Positions 1 through 8,022 are shown, counted from the first letter of the stretch. The stretch is DNA of 35,303 bases from JAHBXL01 sp038247555 (GCA_038247555.1 JBBRUT010000022.1:1-35303), one strand, 5' to 3'. Made by a program: numbers and translations. The notes: generated by a model not told the origin, from the letters alone.

Positions 1-495
1 GAGGAACTTGGCGGCCCCGGGCGTGCCCGCGGCCCATTCGATGCTGGCGTAGATGTCCTCGGTGTTCTCGCGGAAGATGACCATGTCGACATCGCCGGGC
101 TTCTTCACGGGGCTGGGGACGCCGGTGAACCAGCGCACGGGGCGGAGGCAGACGTAGAGATCGAGCATCTGGCGGAGGGCGACATTGAGCGAGCGGATGC
201 CGCCGCCGATGGGCGTGGTGAGCGGGCCCTTGATGCCGACGAGGTACTGCTTGAAGTCTTCGATGGTCTGATCGGGGAGCCAGTTGCCGGTCTGGTTGAA
301 GGCCTTCTCGCCGGCGAGGACCTCGTGCCAGGTGATTTTCTTCTTGCCGCCGTAGGCCTTCTGGACTGCCGCATCGAAGACACGGACGGAGGACTTCCAG
401 ATATCCGGCCCGGTGCCGTCGCCCTCGATGAAGGGGATGATGGGCTGGTCGGGGACGTTGAGCTTGCCGGACTGCATCGAGATGGCTGAGGGCAT
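1..495 (-). CDS. icd: NADP-dependent isocitrate dehydrogenase, N-terminal part (cut by window edge)
   Basis: Oxidative decarboxylation of isocitrate to 2-oxoglutarate in the TCA cycle (cytoplasm). The 165 visible codons translate to a protein close in pattern to the E. coli-type Icd: the early IEGDGTGPD motif, then GPLTTPIGGGIRSLNVALRQ, LDLYVCLRPVRW, and MVIFRENTEDIYASIEW, which includes the substrate-binding Ser/Asn/Arg region. The frame is open to base 1, so the C-terminal part lies outside the window. The ATG at 493-495 is preceded on the minus strand by GGAG at a workable distance. It is separated from upstream yajQ by a G-rich 196-bp gap, so it probably has its own promoter, but I see no convincing one. 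Confidence 0.93.
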   Translation of the reverse strand, partial: MPSAISMQSGKLNVPDQPIIPFIEGDGTGPDIWKSSVRVFDAAVQKAYGGKKKITWHEVLAGEKAFNQTGNWLPDQTIEDFKQYLVGIKGPLTTPIGGGIRSLNVALRQMLDLYVCLRPVRWFTGVPSPVKKPGDVDMVIFRENTEDIYASIEWAAGTPGAAKFL

Positions 496-510
496 TGGTG
501 GGGGCTCCGA

Positions 511-550
511 AGAAAATGGCAAAATCGCAAACGAGCAAAGTGCAAATGGG
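511..550. repeat. Degenerate GCAAA-word repeat in the icd leader
   Basis: The plus strand here repeats GCAAA four times at irregular 7-11 bp spacing (GGCAAAATCGCAAACGAGC, then AAAGTGCAAATG). It lies just upstream of the icd start and would be in its leader or promoter. It resembles the short-word repeats in other leaders of this window. No function is evident. Confidence 0.5.
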
Positions 551-607
551 TAGGGCGTGGCCCGGCCCAGATGCTGAGCGACAGGATAGCGTGGGATGGC
601 GGAAAGT

Positions 608-649
608 GGGGGGCTGGGGGAGGAGGCGAGGGGGGCGGCGGGGGGCGGG
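608..649 (+). other. G-run tract with G-quadruplex potential between yajQ and icd
   Basis: G-runs of 6, 5, 6 and 6 bases sit at 608-613, 616-620, 630-635 and 640-645, with a further GGG at 647-649. Spacers are 2-9 bases, which fits a G-quadruplex motif on the plus strand, the template strand for the flanking minus-strand genes. The rest of the 496-691 gap shows no gene. Confidence 0.5.
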
Positions 650-691
650 ACGCGGCGACGGAACGAGGGAGACCAAGCCGAACAGCGCGGC

Positions 692-1192
692 TCAGCTCTT
701 CATGTTCACATATTGCAGTGGCTGCGCCAGCCCTGCGCCGTCAAGCATCGCCATGACCGTGCGGAGGTCATCAATCTGCTTGCCGGTGAGACGCACTTCC
801 TCGCCCTGGATCGACGCCTGGACCTTGATCTTGGATTCCTTCACCAGCTTGGTGATCTCTTTGGCGAGCTCGGACGTCAGGCCTTCCTTGAGCTTGATGT
901 CGCGCTTCATCGCGCCGGTTGCGCCGTGGCGGGCGGGCTCGATGGGCTGGAAGTCGAAGCTCTTCATGTGCAGGCCGCGGCGGATGATCGCGGACTCGAA
1001 CATGTCCTTGACCGCGTCGAGCTTTCCGCCGTCGGCGGCGTGCATGTGGATCTTCTTTTCCTTCTTGTCCACGGTGATCTCGACCGGGGAGTTGCGGAAG
1101 TCGAAGCGCGCGGCGATCGCCTTCTTGGTGTTGTTGATGGCGTTATCGAGTTCGGCGAAATCGATCTTGCTGACGACGTCGAGTGATGGCAT
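692..1192 (-). CDS. yajQ: YajQ family nucleotide / cyclic-di-GMP-binding protein
   Basis: The 166-residue product has the usual YajQ length and hallmarks: N-terminal MPSLDVVSKID, then AINNTKKAIAARFDFR, the SPVEITVDKKEKKI strand, and a C-terminal VQASIQGEEVRLTGKQIDDL segment. Family members are small cytoplasmic proteins with two ferredoxin-like folds. Some bind cyclic-di-GMP and act as effectors with transcription factors; others were described as nucleotide- or tRNA-binding. The sequence alone does not say which ligand applies here. The ATG at 1190-1192 has no Shine-Dalgarno; its leader is pyrimidine-rich on the mRNA strand and shares a 15-bp word with the leader of the asparaginase-like gene at 11703. 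Confidence 0.93.
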   Translation of the reverse strand: MPSLDVVSKIDFAELDNAINNTKKAIAARFDFRNSPVEITVDKKEKKIHMHAADGGKLDAVKDMFESAIIRRGLHMKSFDFQPIEPARHGATGAMKRDIKLKEGLTSELAKEITKLVKESKIKVQASIQGEEVRLTGKQIDDLRTVMAMLDGAGLAQPLQYVNMKS

Positions 1193-1209
1193 AGGCGGAT
1201 GATATCGAG

Positions 1210-1224
1210 GTCGGAAGAGGGATG
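1210..1224. repeat. 15-bp word shared with 11723-11737
   Basis: GTCGGAAGAGGGATG here matches GTCGGAAGTGGGATG at 11723-11737 in 14 of 15 positions. Both copies lie 20-35 bp upstream of a minus-strand start codon (yajQ here). Related GGAAGTGGGA words recur at 30985-31008 before another minus-strand gene. Confidence 0.5.
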
Positions 1225-1245
1225 TGGGATAAGGAGGTGGGGGGG

Positions 1246-1818
1246 TCAGGATCTCGCGGTAGATTTGAGTGCGGACGCGATGAGCCGTGCTTGTTTAAGG
1301 TGGATGGTCTGATGGAATGGTGCGAAGCACGCCCAGGTGGTGGCGGGCAGATCGCCGAACCAGGGGTGAGCGTGCATCTGTGTACTGCGCTCGAGCTTGC
1401 CCGTGTCGGCAAGGCTTTGCTCAAGCGCGGCGATCGATGCATCGAGATCAGCCATTGCCTGTTGGGGCTGCGCACCGGGATCGGGCTTGTAGTTGGCGAT
1501 CACGACCGTGATCGTGCCCGGCTGGTTCTGTGCCAGCGATTCGAGCGTTGTGGCAAGGTCCCGATTCACCCGTGCCAGATGGTCGACCACCATCGCAAGC
1601 GAGTAGTTGGTGGAGCTGTGCTCAAGCCCGGGGAGGCGTCGGATCTGAACGCGAGTGATGGCTTCCGCCCCGGCCGTCTCTACCAACGATACAAGCTCGT
1701 GTTGCTGCTCACGAAGGATCGCGACGGATTGGGAAGGCGGGTGGCGGCGGCACCAGCGACCGATCAGGATGCGTCGGACCCATCGCTCGATACTGGGGAT
1801 TCCGGATTGTGAGGGCAT
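1246..1818 (-). CDS. DinB-like / DUF1569-type protein
   Basis: A 190-residue cytoplasmic protein, probably a four-helix DinB-fold protein. Visible support: a helix with MVVDHLARVN around the middle, then a C-terminal HPWFGDLPATTW segment followed by FAPFHQTIHLKQ. That HPxFG...W...H...H...Q order is the signature of DUF1569-type members of the DinB superfamily, where the histidines form a metal site. Substrate and reaction are unknown; relatives include thiol transferases. The ATG at 1816-1818 is preferred because an upstream ATG at 1908 would add a proline-rich, non-conserved stretch and overlap the cation transporter gene upstream. Confidence 0.7.
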   Translation of the reverse strand: MPSQSGIPSIERWVRRILIGRWCRRHPPSQSVAILREQQHELVSLVETAGAEAITRVQIRRLPGLEHSSTNYSLAMVVDHLARVNRDLATTLESLAQNQPGTITVVIANYKPDPGAQPQQAMADLDASIAALEQSLADTGKLERSTQMHAHPWFGDLPATTWACFAPFHQTIHLKQARLIASALKSTARS

Positions 1819-1852
1819 GGGTTTGCTTTCGCCGGGTGCGCCCGGCACGGAT

Positions 1853-2803
1853 TCACACGGCCACCTTGCCCCCGGCTCCGACGTGAGGCTCGATGTGCAC
1901 GAGGACATCGGCGACGCGGGGGAGCTGGCTGCGGATGGCGGCGCGGACGCGGCCGCCGACGATGTGGGCCTCGCTCACGGGCATGTGCGGATCGACCTCG
2001 ACGTGCATCTCGATGAACGATCGCGAGCCGGACTTCCGGGCTCGGACTTTCTCGATGCCGCGAACGCCGTCGATGGAGAGGGCGATGGCCTTGGCGGGCT
2101 CGATGACGGAGTCGCCTGCGCCCGGGGGGTCGGCATCCATGAGCTCGTGGAGAGGGATTCGCAGGAGTCGCCAGCCGTTGTAGCAGATGATGCCCGCGGC
2201 CAGCAGCGCGGCGTAGTCGTCGGCGCTGGCCCAGCGGCTGGTTGCGCCGGGCGCGGCGGCGGCGGTATCGAAGACACGCTCGCCAAAGAGCGCGATGGAG
2301 ATGCCGATGAACGCCGCGGCGGAGGTGATGGCATCGGCGCGATGGTGCCAGGCATCGACCTCGACCGCCCCGCTGTGCACCTCGTGCGCGATGGTGAGGA
2401 CGCGGCGGAAGAGGACTTCCTTGACGATGATGACGACGATGAGGACGATGAGCGTGAAGGGCGCGGGCGCGTGGTGGGGCGTGATGATCTCGTGGATGGA
2501 CTTCACGGCGATGCCGATGCCCGCGGCGATGACAAGCGTGGAGACGACGAGCGCGGCCAGGGACTCGGCCTTGCCGTGGCCCCAGGGGTGGTTCTCATCG
2601 GGCGGGCGCGAGCCGATCCGCAGGCCGCCCCAGATGACGACCGAGCCAAGGATGTCGGTCATGGATTCGACGGCATCGGCGACGAGGGCGTAGGAGTTGC
2701 CGACAAGGCCCGCGACGAGCTTGGTCGCGGCGAGGGCGATGTTCACCAGCAGGCCGACGACGGCGATGCGCTGGGCGCGGAGATTGGCGGCCGGCTGGGA
2801 CAT
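1853..2803 (-). CDS. Cation diffusion facilitator family metal exporter
   Basis: An inner-membrane antiporter exporting divalent cations (Zn2+, Fe2+, Co2+ or Mn2+) against protons. The 316 residues have the CDF plan: six membrane segments in about the first 220 residues and a C-terminal ferredoxin-like cytoplasmic domain (EKVRARKSGSRSFIEMHVEV). The transport site is visible as E46-x3-D50 in TM2 and H153-x3-D157 in TM5. Compared with the E. coli YiiP site (Asp-x3-Asp / His-x3-Asp), the first Asp is Glu, a change known to alter metal preference in the family. The loop motif HPWGHGKAE is intact. It lies 34 bp upstream of the DinB-like gene, so the two may be co-transcribed. Confidence 0.92.
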   Translation of the reverse strand: MSQPAANLRAQRIAVVGLLVNIALAATKLVAGLVGNSYALVADAVESMTDILGSVVIWGGLRIGSRPPDENHPWGHGKAESLAALVVSTLVIAAGIGIAVKSIHEIITPHHAPAPFTLIVLIVVIIVKEVLFRRVLTIAHEVHSGAVEVDAWHHRADAITSAAAFIGISIALFGERVFDTAAAAPGATSRWASADDYAALLAAGIICYNGWRLLRIPLHELMDADPPGAGDSVIEPAKAIALSIDGVRGIEKVRARKSGSRSFIEMHVEVDPHMPVSEAHIVGGRVRAAIRSQLPRVADVLVHIEPHVGAGGKVAV

Positions 2804-2834
2804 GAGGGCGTAGCGTATCGCGGATGCGGGTCCA

Positions 2835-3656
2835 TCATGCGGATGCGGCGATGCAGACGATGTGATGCTCGGCGTGGTTCGCAGCGGGGGGCGACGGGTC
2901 GGCCGCGCGTGCAGGGGAGAGGTCTTCGATCACCTTTGTGGATGCGAAGCCGGCTTCGTGCATGGCGTCGCGAAGTTCGGGGACGGACCAGAGGCGCCAG
3001 TGATAGACGAACGCATCGAAGTGCTGCGCGATGATCTCGCCCGCGACTTCGATGCGGAAGTGCAGCGCGTTGACGACGCGCGCGGTGAATGGATCGATGC
3101 TGCGCTGCTCCCACGTGTAGAGGATGCGCTCGGCTGGCTTGCGCCCTGGATGCGTGCGATGGACGAGACCGGTGCGGAACGCGGCCGCGCCGCCGTAGGT
3201 ATCGCAGATGAACAGGCCTTGCGGGCAGAGGCGAGCGCGTGCAGCTTGAAGATAAGCGATGAGGTCCGCGCGGTTGTGCAGCTCGCCGATCGAGAAGTTG
3301 CCGACAAAGATGGCATGCGCCGGGTGCGTGGAGGCGTGGGTGTGCGCAGCGCGGACATCCAGCGTGCGCCAGGCGATTCGTGATGGATCGAGGCCAAGCT
3401 CCGCGGCGCGGGACTGACCGAAGGCGATCGCGAGGGGGTCGAGGTCGGTGGCGACGGCGTGGGCGAGCGGGTCGGAGGCGACCCAGGCGCGAGAGATGGC
3501 CGCGGTGCCGGAAAAATCTTCGTGAAGAGTTCTGGGGGGTGGGGAGCCGGGATCGGCGAGTTGTGCGTGTGCGGAGCGGATGAGGTGCGCAATGGTGACG
3601 GGTCGCTGGACACAGATCTCGTAGAGGGAGTGGAGTTCGTTGCGCTCTTCTGGCAT
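2835..3656 (-). CDS. Class I SAM-dependent methyltransferase
   Basis: The 273-residue cytoplasmic protein shows a Rossmann methyltransferase core. Motif I is LHEDFSGTAAISRAW near residue 45 (a degenerate E/DxxxGTG loop). The acidic residue binding the adenosyl ribose is in ATDLDPLAI near 70. Motif IV is VGNFSIGELHNRADL near 118, and the post-motif strand is CPQGLFICDTYGG. The C-terminal half carries VYHWRLWSVPELRDAMHEAGF, typical of small-molecule methyltransferases. The substrate cannot be deduced. It sits 31 bp upstream of the cation exporter on the same strand, so co-transcription is likely. The ATG at 3654-3656 lacks a clear Shine-Dalgarno. Confidence 0.85.
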   Translation of the reverse strand: MPEERNELHSLYEICVQRPVTIAHLIRSAHAQLADPGSPPPRTLHEDFSGTAAISRAWVASDPLAHAVATDLDPLAIAFGQSRAAELGLDPSRIAWRTLDVRAAHTHASTHPAHAIFVGNFSIGELHNRADLIAYLQAARARLCPQGLFICDTYGGAAAFRTGLVHRTHPGRKPAERILYTWEQRSIDPFTARVVNALHFRIEVAGEIIAQHFDAFVYHWRLWSVPELRDAMHEAGFASTKVIEDLSPARAADPSPPAANHAEHHIVCIAASA

Positions 3657-3974
3657 GGGCGGAGGTTATCTGACGTTTCGAGGAGGAAGAATGCCTGATT
3701 CTCGGGCCGGATGAGCGGGGAGGCAGGTGGGTTCTTGCGCAGCGCGGCCGGGAGAAGGTCTTTATCAGACCGTGGCGCAGGTTGCGCAGGTAGATGTCCG
3801 TGATTGTGAAACTACTTCCATTTCCGTCTGCAGAGAGCGATGGCGTCGATAGGACGGGAGCAACAACGTGGTTCTGGCTGGAAGCCGGAGCCGGAGAGCA
3901 TCCTCCTTTGGGTCTTCGCGGCCGGATGCCGCGGACGGCCACCCGAACCATCTTCTCTAGAGTGGACACCGCAC
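3657..3974. other. Divergent intergenic region
   Basis: This 318-bp gap separates the minus-strand methyltransferase from the plus-strand B12-fold gene, so it must hold both promoters. Visible items are a small hairpin, GGTCT/AGACC, at 3757-3771 and a direct repeat of TTGCGCAG-like words just after it (about 3772-3800). I find no convincing -35/-10 pair and no additional gene. Confidence 0.5.
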
Positions 3975-4682
3975 ATGCATCACGAAGCACTGATTGAGCG
4001 ACTGTTTGAAACGTTGATCTCCGGCAATCGTCCGGCGGCCCGGGCATTTGTGCGCGAGGCCGAGGGCATCCTTGGCACGGCGGAGTCGGTCCTGAGCGAC
4101 TTGTTCTGGCCGGCGCACGAGATGATCCAGAAGCTGTACCGGGCGGATCAGCTTCCCTGCCTGAATCACCACATGGCGATTCGCCTGCTGCGTGTGATGG
4201 CGGATCAGGAGGCAACGAAGCTCAAGCATCAGGCCCGCCGCGGCCGGTCGATCTTTGCCTTGTGCGGACCCAGCGAATCCGAAGAGCTTGGCGCTCAGAT
4301 CGCGGTCGACCTGATCGAAGCGAGCGGATTTGATATTGCGTTTGCGGGCGGCGGGATCGCGAACGATGAGGTGCTGTCGCGAGTCCATGAGGAGCACCCG
4401 GATGTGCTGCTGATGTTCTCTTCCGCTGCTCAGGACCTGCCAAATATCCGCGGGATCATCGACACGCTGCACGAGATCGGGGCCTGCCCGACGCTGCAGA
4501 TCGCGGTTGGCGGCGGCGTGTTCAATCGTGCGGAGGGCTTGGCAGATGAGATCGGTGCGGACATCTACGCAAGCACCCCCCTTGAAATGGTGGAATCCCT
4601 GATTTACGACGCCGACCAGCGGGCGGGGCTGGCTCAGCGGACGGTTGGGCGGAACCGCACCAAGCGGCGCGCTGCCGCCTGA
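3975..4682 (+). CDS. Cobalamin-binding-fold protein lacking the axial histidine
   Basis: The 235-residue product has the two-part layout of stand-alone B12-binding proteins. An N-terminal helical bundle (about 1-90) contains LFWPAHEMIQKLYRADQLP and NHHMAIRLL. A C-terminal Rossmann-like domain (about 92-215) contains FALCGPSESEELG, GFDIAFAGGG, DVLLMFSSAA and IAVGGGVF. In canonical members the first loop reads D/E-x-H-x-x-G, with His coordinating cobalt. Here residues 101-106 are ESEELG, so the His is Glu103. The SxT/SxL loop is also altered (SSAA); the later GG is kept. Cobalamin binding in the usual base-off mode therefore looks unlikely. The basic tail (RNRTKRRAAA) could contact nucleic acid. 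The ATG at 3975 was chosen because upstream codons encode low-complexity sequence. It is followed by a strong terminator. Confidence 0.75.
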   Translation: MHHEALIERLFETLISGNRPAARAFVREAEGILGTAESVLSDLFWPAHEMIQKLYRADQLPCLNHHMAIRLLRVMADQEATKLKHQARRGRSIFALCGPSESEELGAQIAVDLIEASGFDIAFAGGGIANDEVLSRVHEEHPDVLLMFSSAAQDLPNIRGIIDTLHEIGACPTLQIAVGGGVFNRAEGLADEIGADIYASTPLEMVESLIYDADQRAGLAQRTVGRNRTKRRAAA

Positions 4683-4728
4683 TCGGTTTTTGATAGGAAA
4701 TGAAACTACACAGAAAGCGGATGCGAAC

Positions 4729-4756
4729 AGCCCGGGGTGCGAACCCTGGGCTTTTT
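4729..4756 (+). terminator. Rho-independent terminator after the B12-fold gene
   Basis: A 10-bp stem (AGCCCGGGGT pairing with ACCCTGGGCT, one G-U pair), a GCGA tetraloop of GNRA type, then TTTTT. It ends transcription 47 bp past the stop codon and separates this gene from the sigma-factor operon. Confidence 0.93.
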
Positions 4757-4977
4757 CGTGCGTCCAAGTTCGTGTTGGGCGGGGCTTTGGACGGATCGGG
4801 TGGACGGAAGCGTCCGCATGGACATTGGAAGGAAGTGGGGGGTGGGCAGGGTTTTCGGTCGTACACCGCGACGGATCGCGCAAAGAACACCCTTGGAAGC
4901 GATTTGGAAGGAAGCAAATGGCCAGGACACTCCCGCAGCGCGAAACCACCCCGGCAGTGGAAGGTAGAGTTGGGGCG

Positions 4978-5562
4978 ATGACACGAGCTGAAGAACGCGA
5001 CCTGATCGAGCGAGCAATCGCGGGTGACCGGATGGCGGCCGAAGGCTGCATCCGTGCACACCAGGCATCGCTGTACGCATACATGCTCCGGATGTCCGGG
5101 CGGCCGGATGTCGCGGAGGACGTGGTGCAGGACGCGTTTGTCCGTGCGCTGACGAATCTGCACCGGTTTGATTTCCGGTTCCGGTTCTCGACCTGGCTGT
5201 TCACGATCGCCAAGCGGCTGTATGTGAATGCGTGCCAGAAGCACAAGCCGACCTATGACAGCGATACGGTGGGGATGGCCCCTGGCAAGTGGCGTGGCCC
5301 CGAGGCTCCGACGATCGAGCACGAGATCACGGTGAACGCGAAGGCCGCGATTGATTACGCTCTCGCGACGCTTTCGGAGGATCAGCGCGAGATCGTGGTG
5401 TTGTTCCATCAGCTTGATTGGCCGATCGCACAGATCGCCGAGTACATGGATATGCCCGAGGGCACGGTGAAGAGCCATCTGCACCGGGGCCGCATGCGGA
5501 TGCGGGCATCGCTTGAAGCGCACGAGAAGTTCAATGCACACGTTCAGGAGGTCTGGGCTTGA
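4978..5562 (+). CDS. ECF-type RNA polymerase sigma factor
   Basis: A 194-residue sigma-70-family protein with only regions 2 and 4. Region 2 covers about residues 12-90: RAIAGDRMAAEGCIRAH, then DVAEDVVQDAFVRALTNLHRFD, then FSTWLFTIAKRLYVN. Region 4 covers about 125-180: ALATLSEDQREIVVLFH, then WPIAQIAEYMDMPEGTVKSHLHRGRMRMR, a helix-turn-helix that binds the -35 element. The ATG at 4978 gives a normal ECF N-terminus. An in-frame ATG at 4918 has a better Shine-Dalgarno (GGAAGGA) and would add 20 residues. The stop overlaps the next gene's start (TTGA), so the two are translationally coupled and the partner is probably its regulator. Between the terminator and 4977 there is only a small GGACG/CGTCC hairpin near 4800. 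Confidence 0.93.
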   Translation: MTRAEERDLIERAIAGDRMAAEGCIRAHQASLYAYMLRMSGRPDVAEDVVQDAFVRALTNLHRFDFRFRFSTWLFTIAKRLYVNACQKHKPTYDSDTVGMAPGKWRGPEAPTIEHEITVNAKAAIDYALATLSEDQREIVVLFHQLDWPIAQIAEYMDMPEGTVKSHLHRGRMRMRASLEAHEKFNAHVQEVWA

Positions 5563-6218
5563 CGAACCGCGGCCGACGAGCACGGCTGGAAGATCTCCAG
5601 CGGGTAGGCGAGGCGCTCCGGGAACCTGTGGAGGCTCCGGATCTGTCGGCGGCGATCCTTGCGCGCGTTGATTCGCAGCGGTGCTTTCTGTCGGGCCGGG
5701 CGCGGATGCTTGTGTGGGTGGGTCGGGGCGGCGCGGCGATGATGGTCGCGCTGGTTGTGCTCGGCGTCACGCTTGCCAATCGCTATTCGCCATCAACGTT
5801 TGAGGTCGTGGCGCAGCCCCGGCCCGTGAGCGATGTGATCAGCGCGGTGTCGACGCAGGCAAGCGAGCAGTTGACCGCTCTGCGGGGATCGCTGGTGCAG
5901 GAGGGCGGGGAGTTCATGGAACTGACCAGCCTGCTGGCGAATGTCACGCCGGCGAACGAACTGGCGCAGCCGATCGGGGCCGCGATCCAGGCGGTGCGGT
6001 TTGTCGGCCCGCCGGTGGTGGCGCAGACGGAGTCGGCAGGCCGCCCTGGCGACTGGGAAGTGGTTGCGTCGGTTGGGGCTTCGCGGCTGCCGCGGATGAG
6101 CACCGCGGCGTGGCCCGCCGTGGGGATTCGCGAGGCGATGGAAGATCGCCGGCGGTACGAGGATGAGTCGCCGCTGCTTTCGGGCACGGGGATGAGGTCC
6201 TCGATCGCGCCGAAATGA
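5559..6218 (+). CDS. Single-pass membrane protein, probable anti-sigma factor
   Basis: A 219-residue protein starting at TTG 5559, whose codon overlaps the sigma factor's TGA by four bases. Layout: a charged cytoplasmic N-terminus of about 48 residues, one membrane helix at about 49-74 (GGAAMMVALVVLGVTLA), then about 145 residues predicted outside the membrane with no recognised domain. The context and topology fit an anti-sigma factor. However, the usual zinc-anti-sigma motif (HxxxCxxC) is absent: the only cysteine is C42, near the membrane. The assignment is therefore by position and topology, not by domain recognition. Confidence 0.6.
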   Translation: MTNRGRRARLEDLQRVGEALREPVEAPDLSAAILARVDSQRCFLSGRARMLVWVGRGGAAMMVALVVLGVTLANRYSPSTFEVVAQPRPVSDVISAVSTQASEQLTALRGSLVQEGGEFMELTSLLANVTPANELAQPIGAAIQAVRFVGPPVVAQTESAGRPGDWEVVASVGASRLPRMSTAAWPAVGIREAMEDRRRYEDESPLLSGTGMRSSIAPK

Positions 6219-6337
6219 ATGATCGCGGCATTGACTCGAACTGTGTGCGGCGCGATGAGCCGTTCACGGTATCATGGCGCGCTGCGCGGTAAAGGGTCTG
6301 AAGGCTGCCTTGTGAATGCGGCGCGGCGTGGTGAGCA

Positions 6338-8008
6338 ATGCGAAGAACGCAGACGCTTATGATGGTGGTTCTGGTGCTGGTGACAGCGTGCGCGCGGCTA
6401 GCGCTCGGGCAGGATGGGGCCGCGCTGGATGCGGCGGGACGCATCCCGGCGGATGCGGAACTGGCGCTGGTGATCGAGAACGGGACCGATCTGCGGAGGA
6501 CTGCACTCGCGGCCGCGGCGGCGGGGTTGTTTGATGCGGGTGGGCCGCTGAGCGATTCTCGCACGGCCTGGCGTGCGCTCGCCGCGGAGCTTGGATGGGC
6601 CGAGGAGGAGGCGTTTGACCGGCTGCTGGGGCGACGGATGGTTCTGATTGCCAAGGGCATTGAGGACCCGAATACAGCGACGTGGGTGCTGATGAGCCAG
6701 GTGTCGCTCGAGACAGATCGGCGATTGAAGGAGAAGCTGAAGGCTGCACCGCGTGGGATTGCGCAGGGGCAGCAGATTCTGGCGATCGAAGGGGGCCGAT
6801 ATGAGCTCACGAGCCACCGGCAGGGGGGGAAGGGAAAGCAGGCCGCCGATGATGGGGGGGTCGTGACCGTTCTGCTTGCGCCGGCTGGCCGGACGCGATT
6901 GCTCGACGGAATGCTGGAGCAACTGGTGGGGGCGAAGGCTCCGCCGCGACTTCTGCGGGAGGAGGCGGTGCATGCCGAAGCATCGAAGATGGGGAAGCCG
7001 GAGATTCTGCTGCTCGCGCGGCTTGGCGGTCGGCCGGGCGAACCCGCGGCGGAGGCGGCTGCGTGGCCGGATTTCATGGTTCTGTCGGCAAGCCGGGGTG
7101 GGGGAGCGCAGGAGGCGGCGGGCGCGGGGCACTGGACGGTTCATGTTGCGCTGCGCGAGCGGGCGCGGCAGAGGCACTTGCTCGCGGCGGGAATCTCATC
7201 TGATTCGGTGTTCCGCGAGTTGAGCCCATCGTCCCTGCTGACGGTGGTGCAGATGGCGCCGCTGGCGACGATCTTCGGACGGACGCTTCCGTTTGATGAT
7301 CCGCTCACCAACCTTCCGTGGCCGGCGCGGGCCGCGGAGCTGTTCTCGGGCAAGCAGATCATCCGTGTGACCTCGACGCTTGGAGACGGGCCCGAGCCTA
7401 GGCCGGGGTTGGCGTGCACGCTGGCAATGGAGACGACCGACGGCGCGGCGCTTGCCACGGTGCTGGATCCTTCGATCGGGACATTCTTCGCGGAAGTTGA
7501 ACGCGCGGCGGGGCAGCGGGATGACATGACGCCGCCGTTTCCGGAGTTTGCGGGCTTTGCGCCTCAGGCGTCGCGGATACTGGGTGTGGAGATCGGCAGA
7601 GCGGGATCGGTTGTGGGCGTGACAGGATCGGGCCTGACAGTGGCGTGGGCGTTCCCATCGACAGGAGAGGGGACAGATGCGTGGTGGGCTCTGGCGATGT
7701 CGGGCTCGGGTGAGGGCATGCCGCGGGCGGCGTCGGCCGTGCGAGAAGTCGCATCGGCGGTGAAGCGGGGGGGTCAGGAAGAAGCGGGGGGCAAGGCGAA
7801 GGCCGGGCAGCAGAACCGGTGGATCTGGCTGATGTCTGCGCGGCCGCGGGAGCTTGACGAAATCCTTGCGCCGGAGGTACCGGACTTTGGGGGGATACGG
7901 ACGCTGATGCGGCGCGTGAGCGAGGCGGGGTGCCGGCTGTCGATCACAGATGATGGGGATATTCAGGGCGAGGTCACGCTGCGGCTGATTGAGGGAGCGG
8001 GGCGATAA
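6338..8008 (+). CDS. Secreted or periplasmic protein of unknown function
   Basis: The 556-residue protein opens with a signal peptide (MRRTQTLMMVVLVLVTACARLALGQ), with cleavage likely after ALG around residue 24. The mature part is rich in Ala, Gly, Arg and Glu and contains no catalytic motif I recognise. Segments such as DAELALVIENGTDLRRT near the start and RWIWLMSARPRELDEIL near the end recall large planctomycete DUF3352-like exported proteins, but I cannot confirm this. The ATG at 6338 was picked because it directly precedes the signal peptide. It lies 119 bp after the anti-sigma candidate and may or may not share its transcript. Confidence 0.7.
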   Translation: MRRTQTLMMVVLVLVTACARLALGQDGAALDAAGRIPADAELALVIENGTDLRRTALAAAAAGLFDAGGPLSDSRTAWRALAAELGWAEEEAFDRLLGRRMVLIAKGIEDPNTATWVLMSQVSLETDRRLKEKLKAAPRGIAQGQQILAIEGGRYELTSHRQGGKGKQAADDGGVVTVLLAPAGRTRLLDGMLEQLVGAKAPPRLLREEAVHAEASKMGKPEILLLARLGGRPGEPAAEAAAWPDFMVLSASRGGGAQEAAGAGHWTVHVALRERARQRHLLAAGISSDSVFRELSPSSLLTVVQMAPLATIFGRTLPFDDPLTNLPWPARAAELFSGKQIIRVTSTLGDGPEPRPGLACTLAMETTDGAALATVLDPSIGTFFAEVERAAGQRDDMTPPFPEFAGFAPQASRILGVEIGRAGSVVGVTGSGLTVAWAFPSTGEGTDAWWALAMSGSGEGMPRAASAVREVASAVKRGGQEEAGGKAKAGQQNRWIWLMSARPRELDEILAPEVPDFGGIRTLMRRVSEAGCRLSITDDGDIQGEVTLRLIEGAGR

Positions 8009-8022
8009 CACCGCATGTGGTG

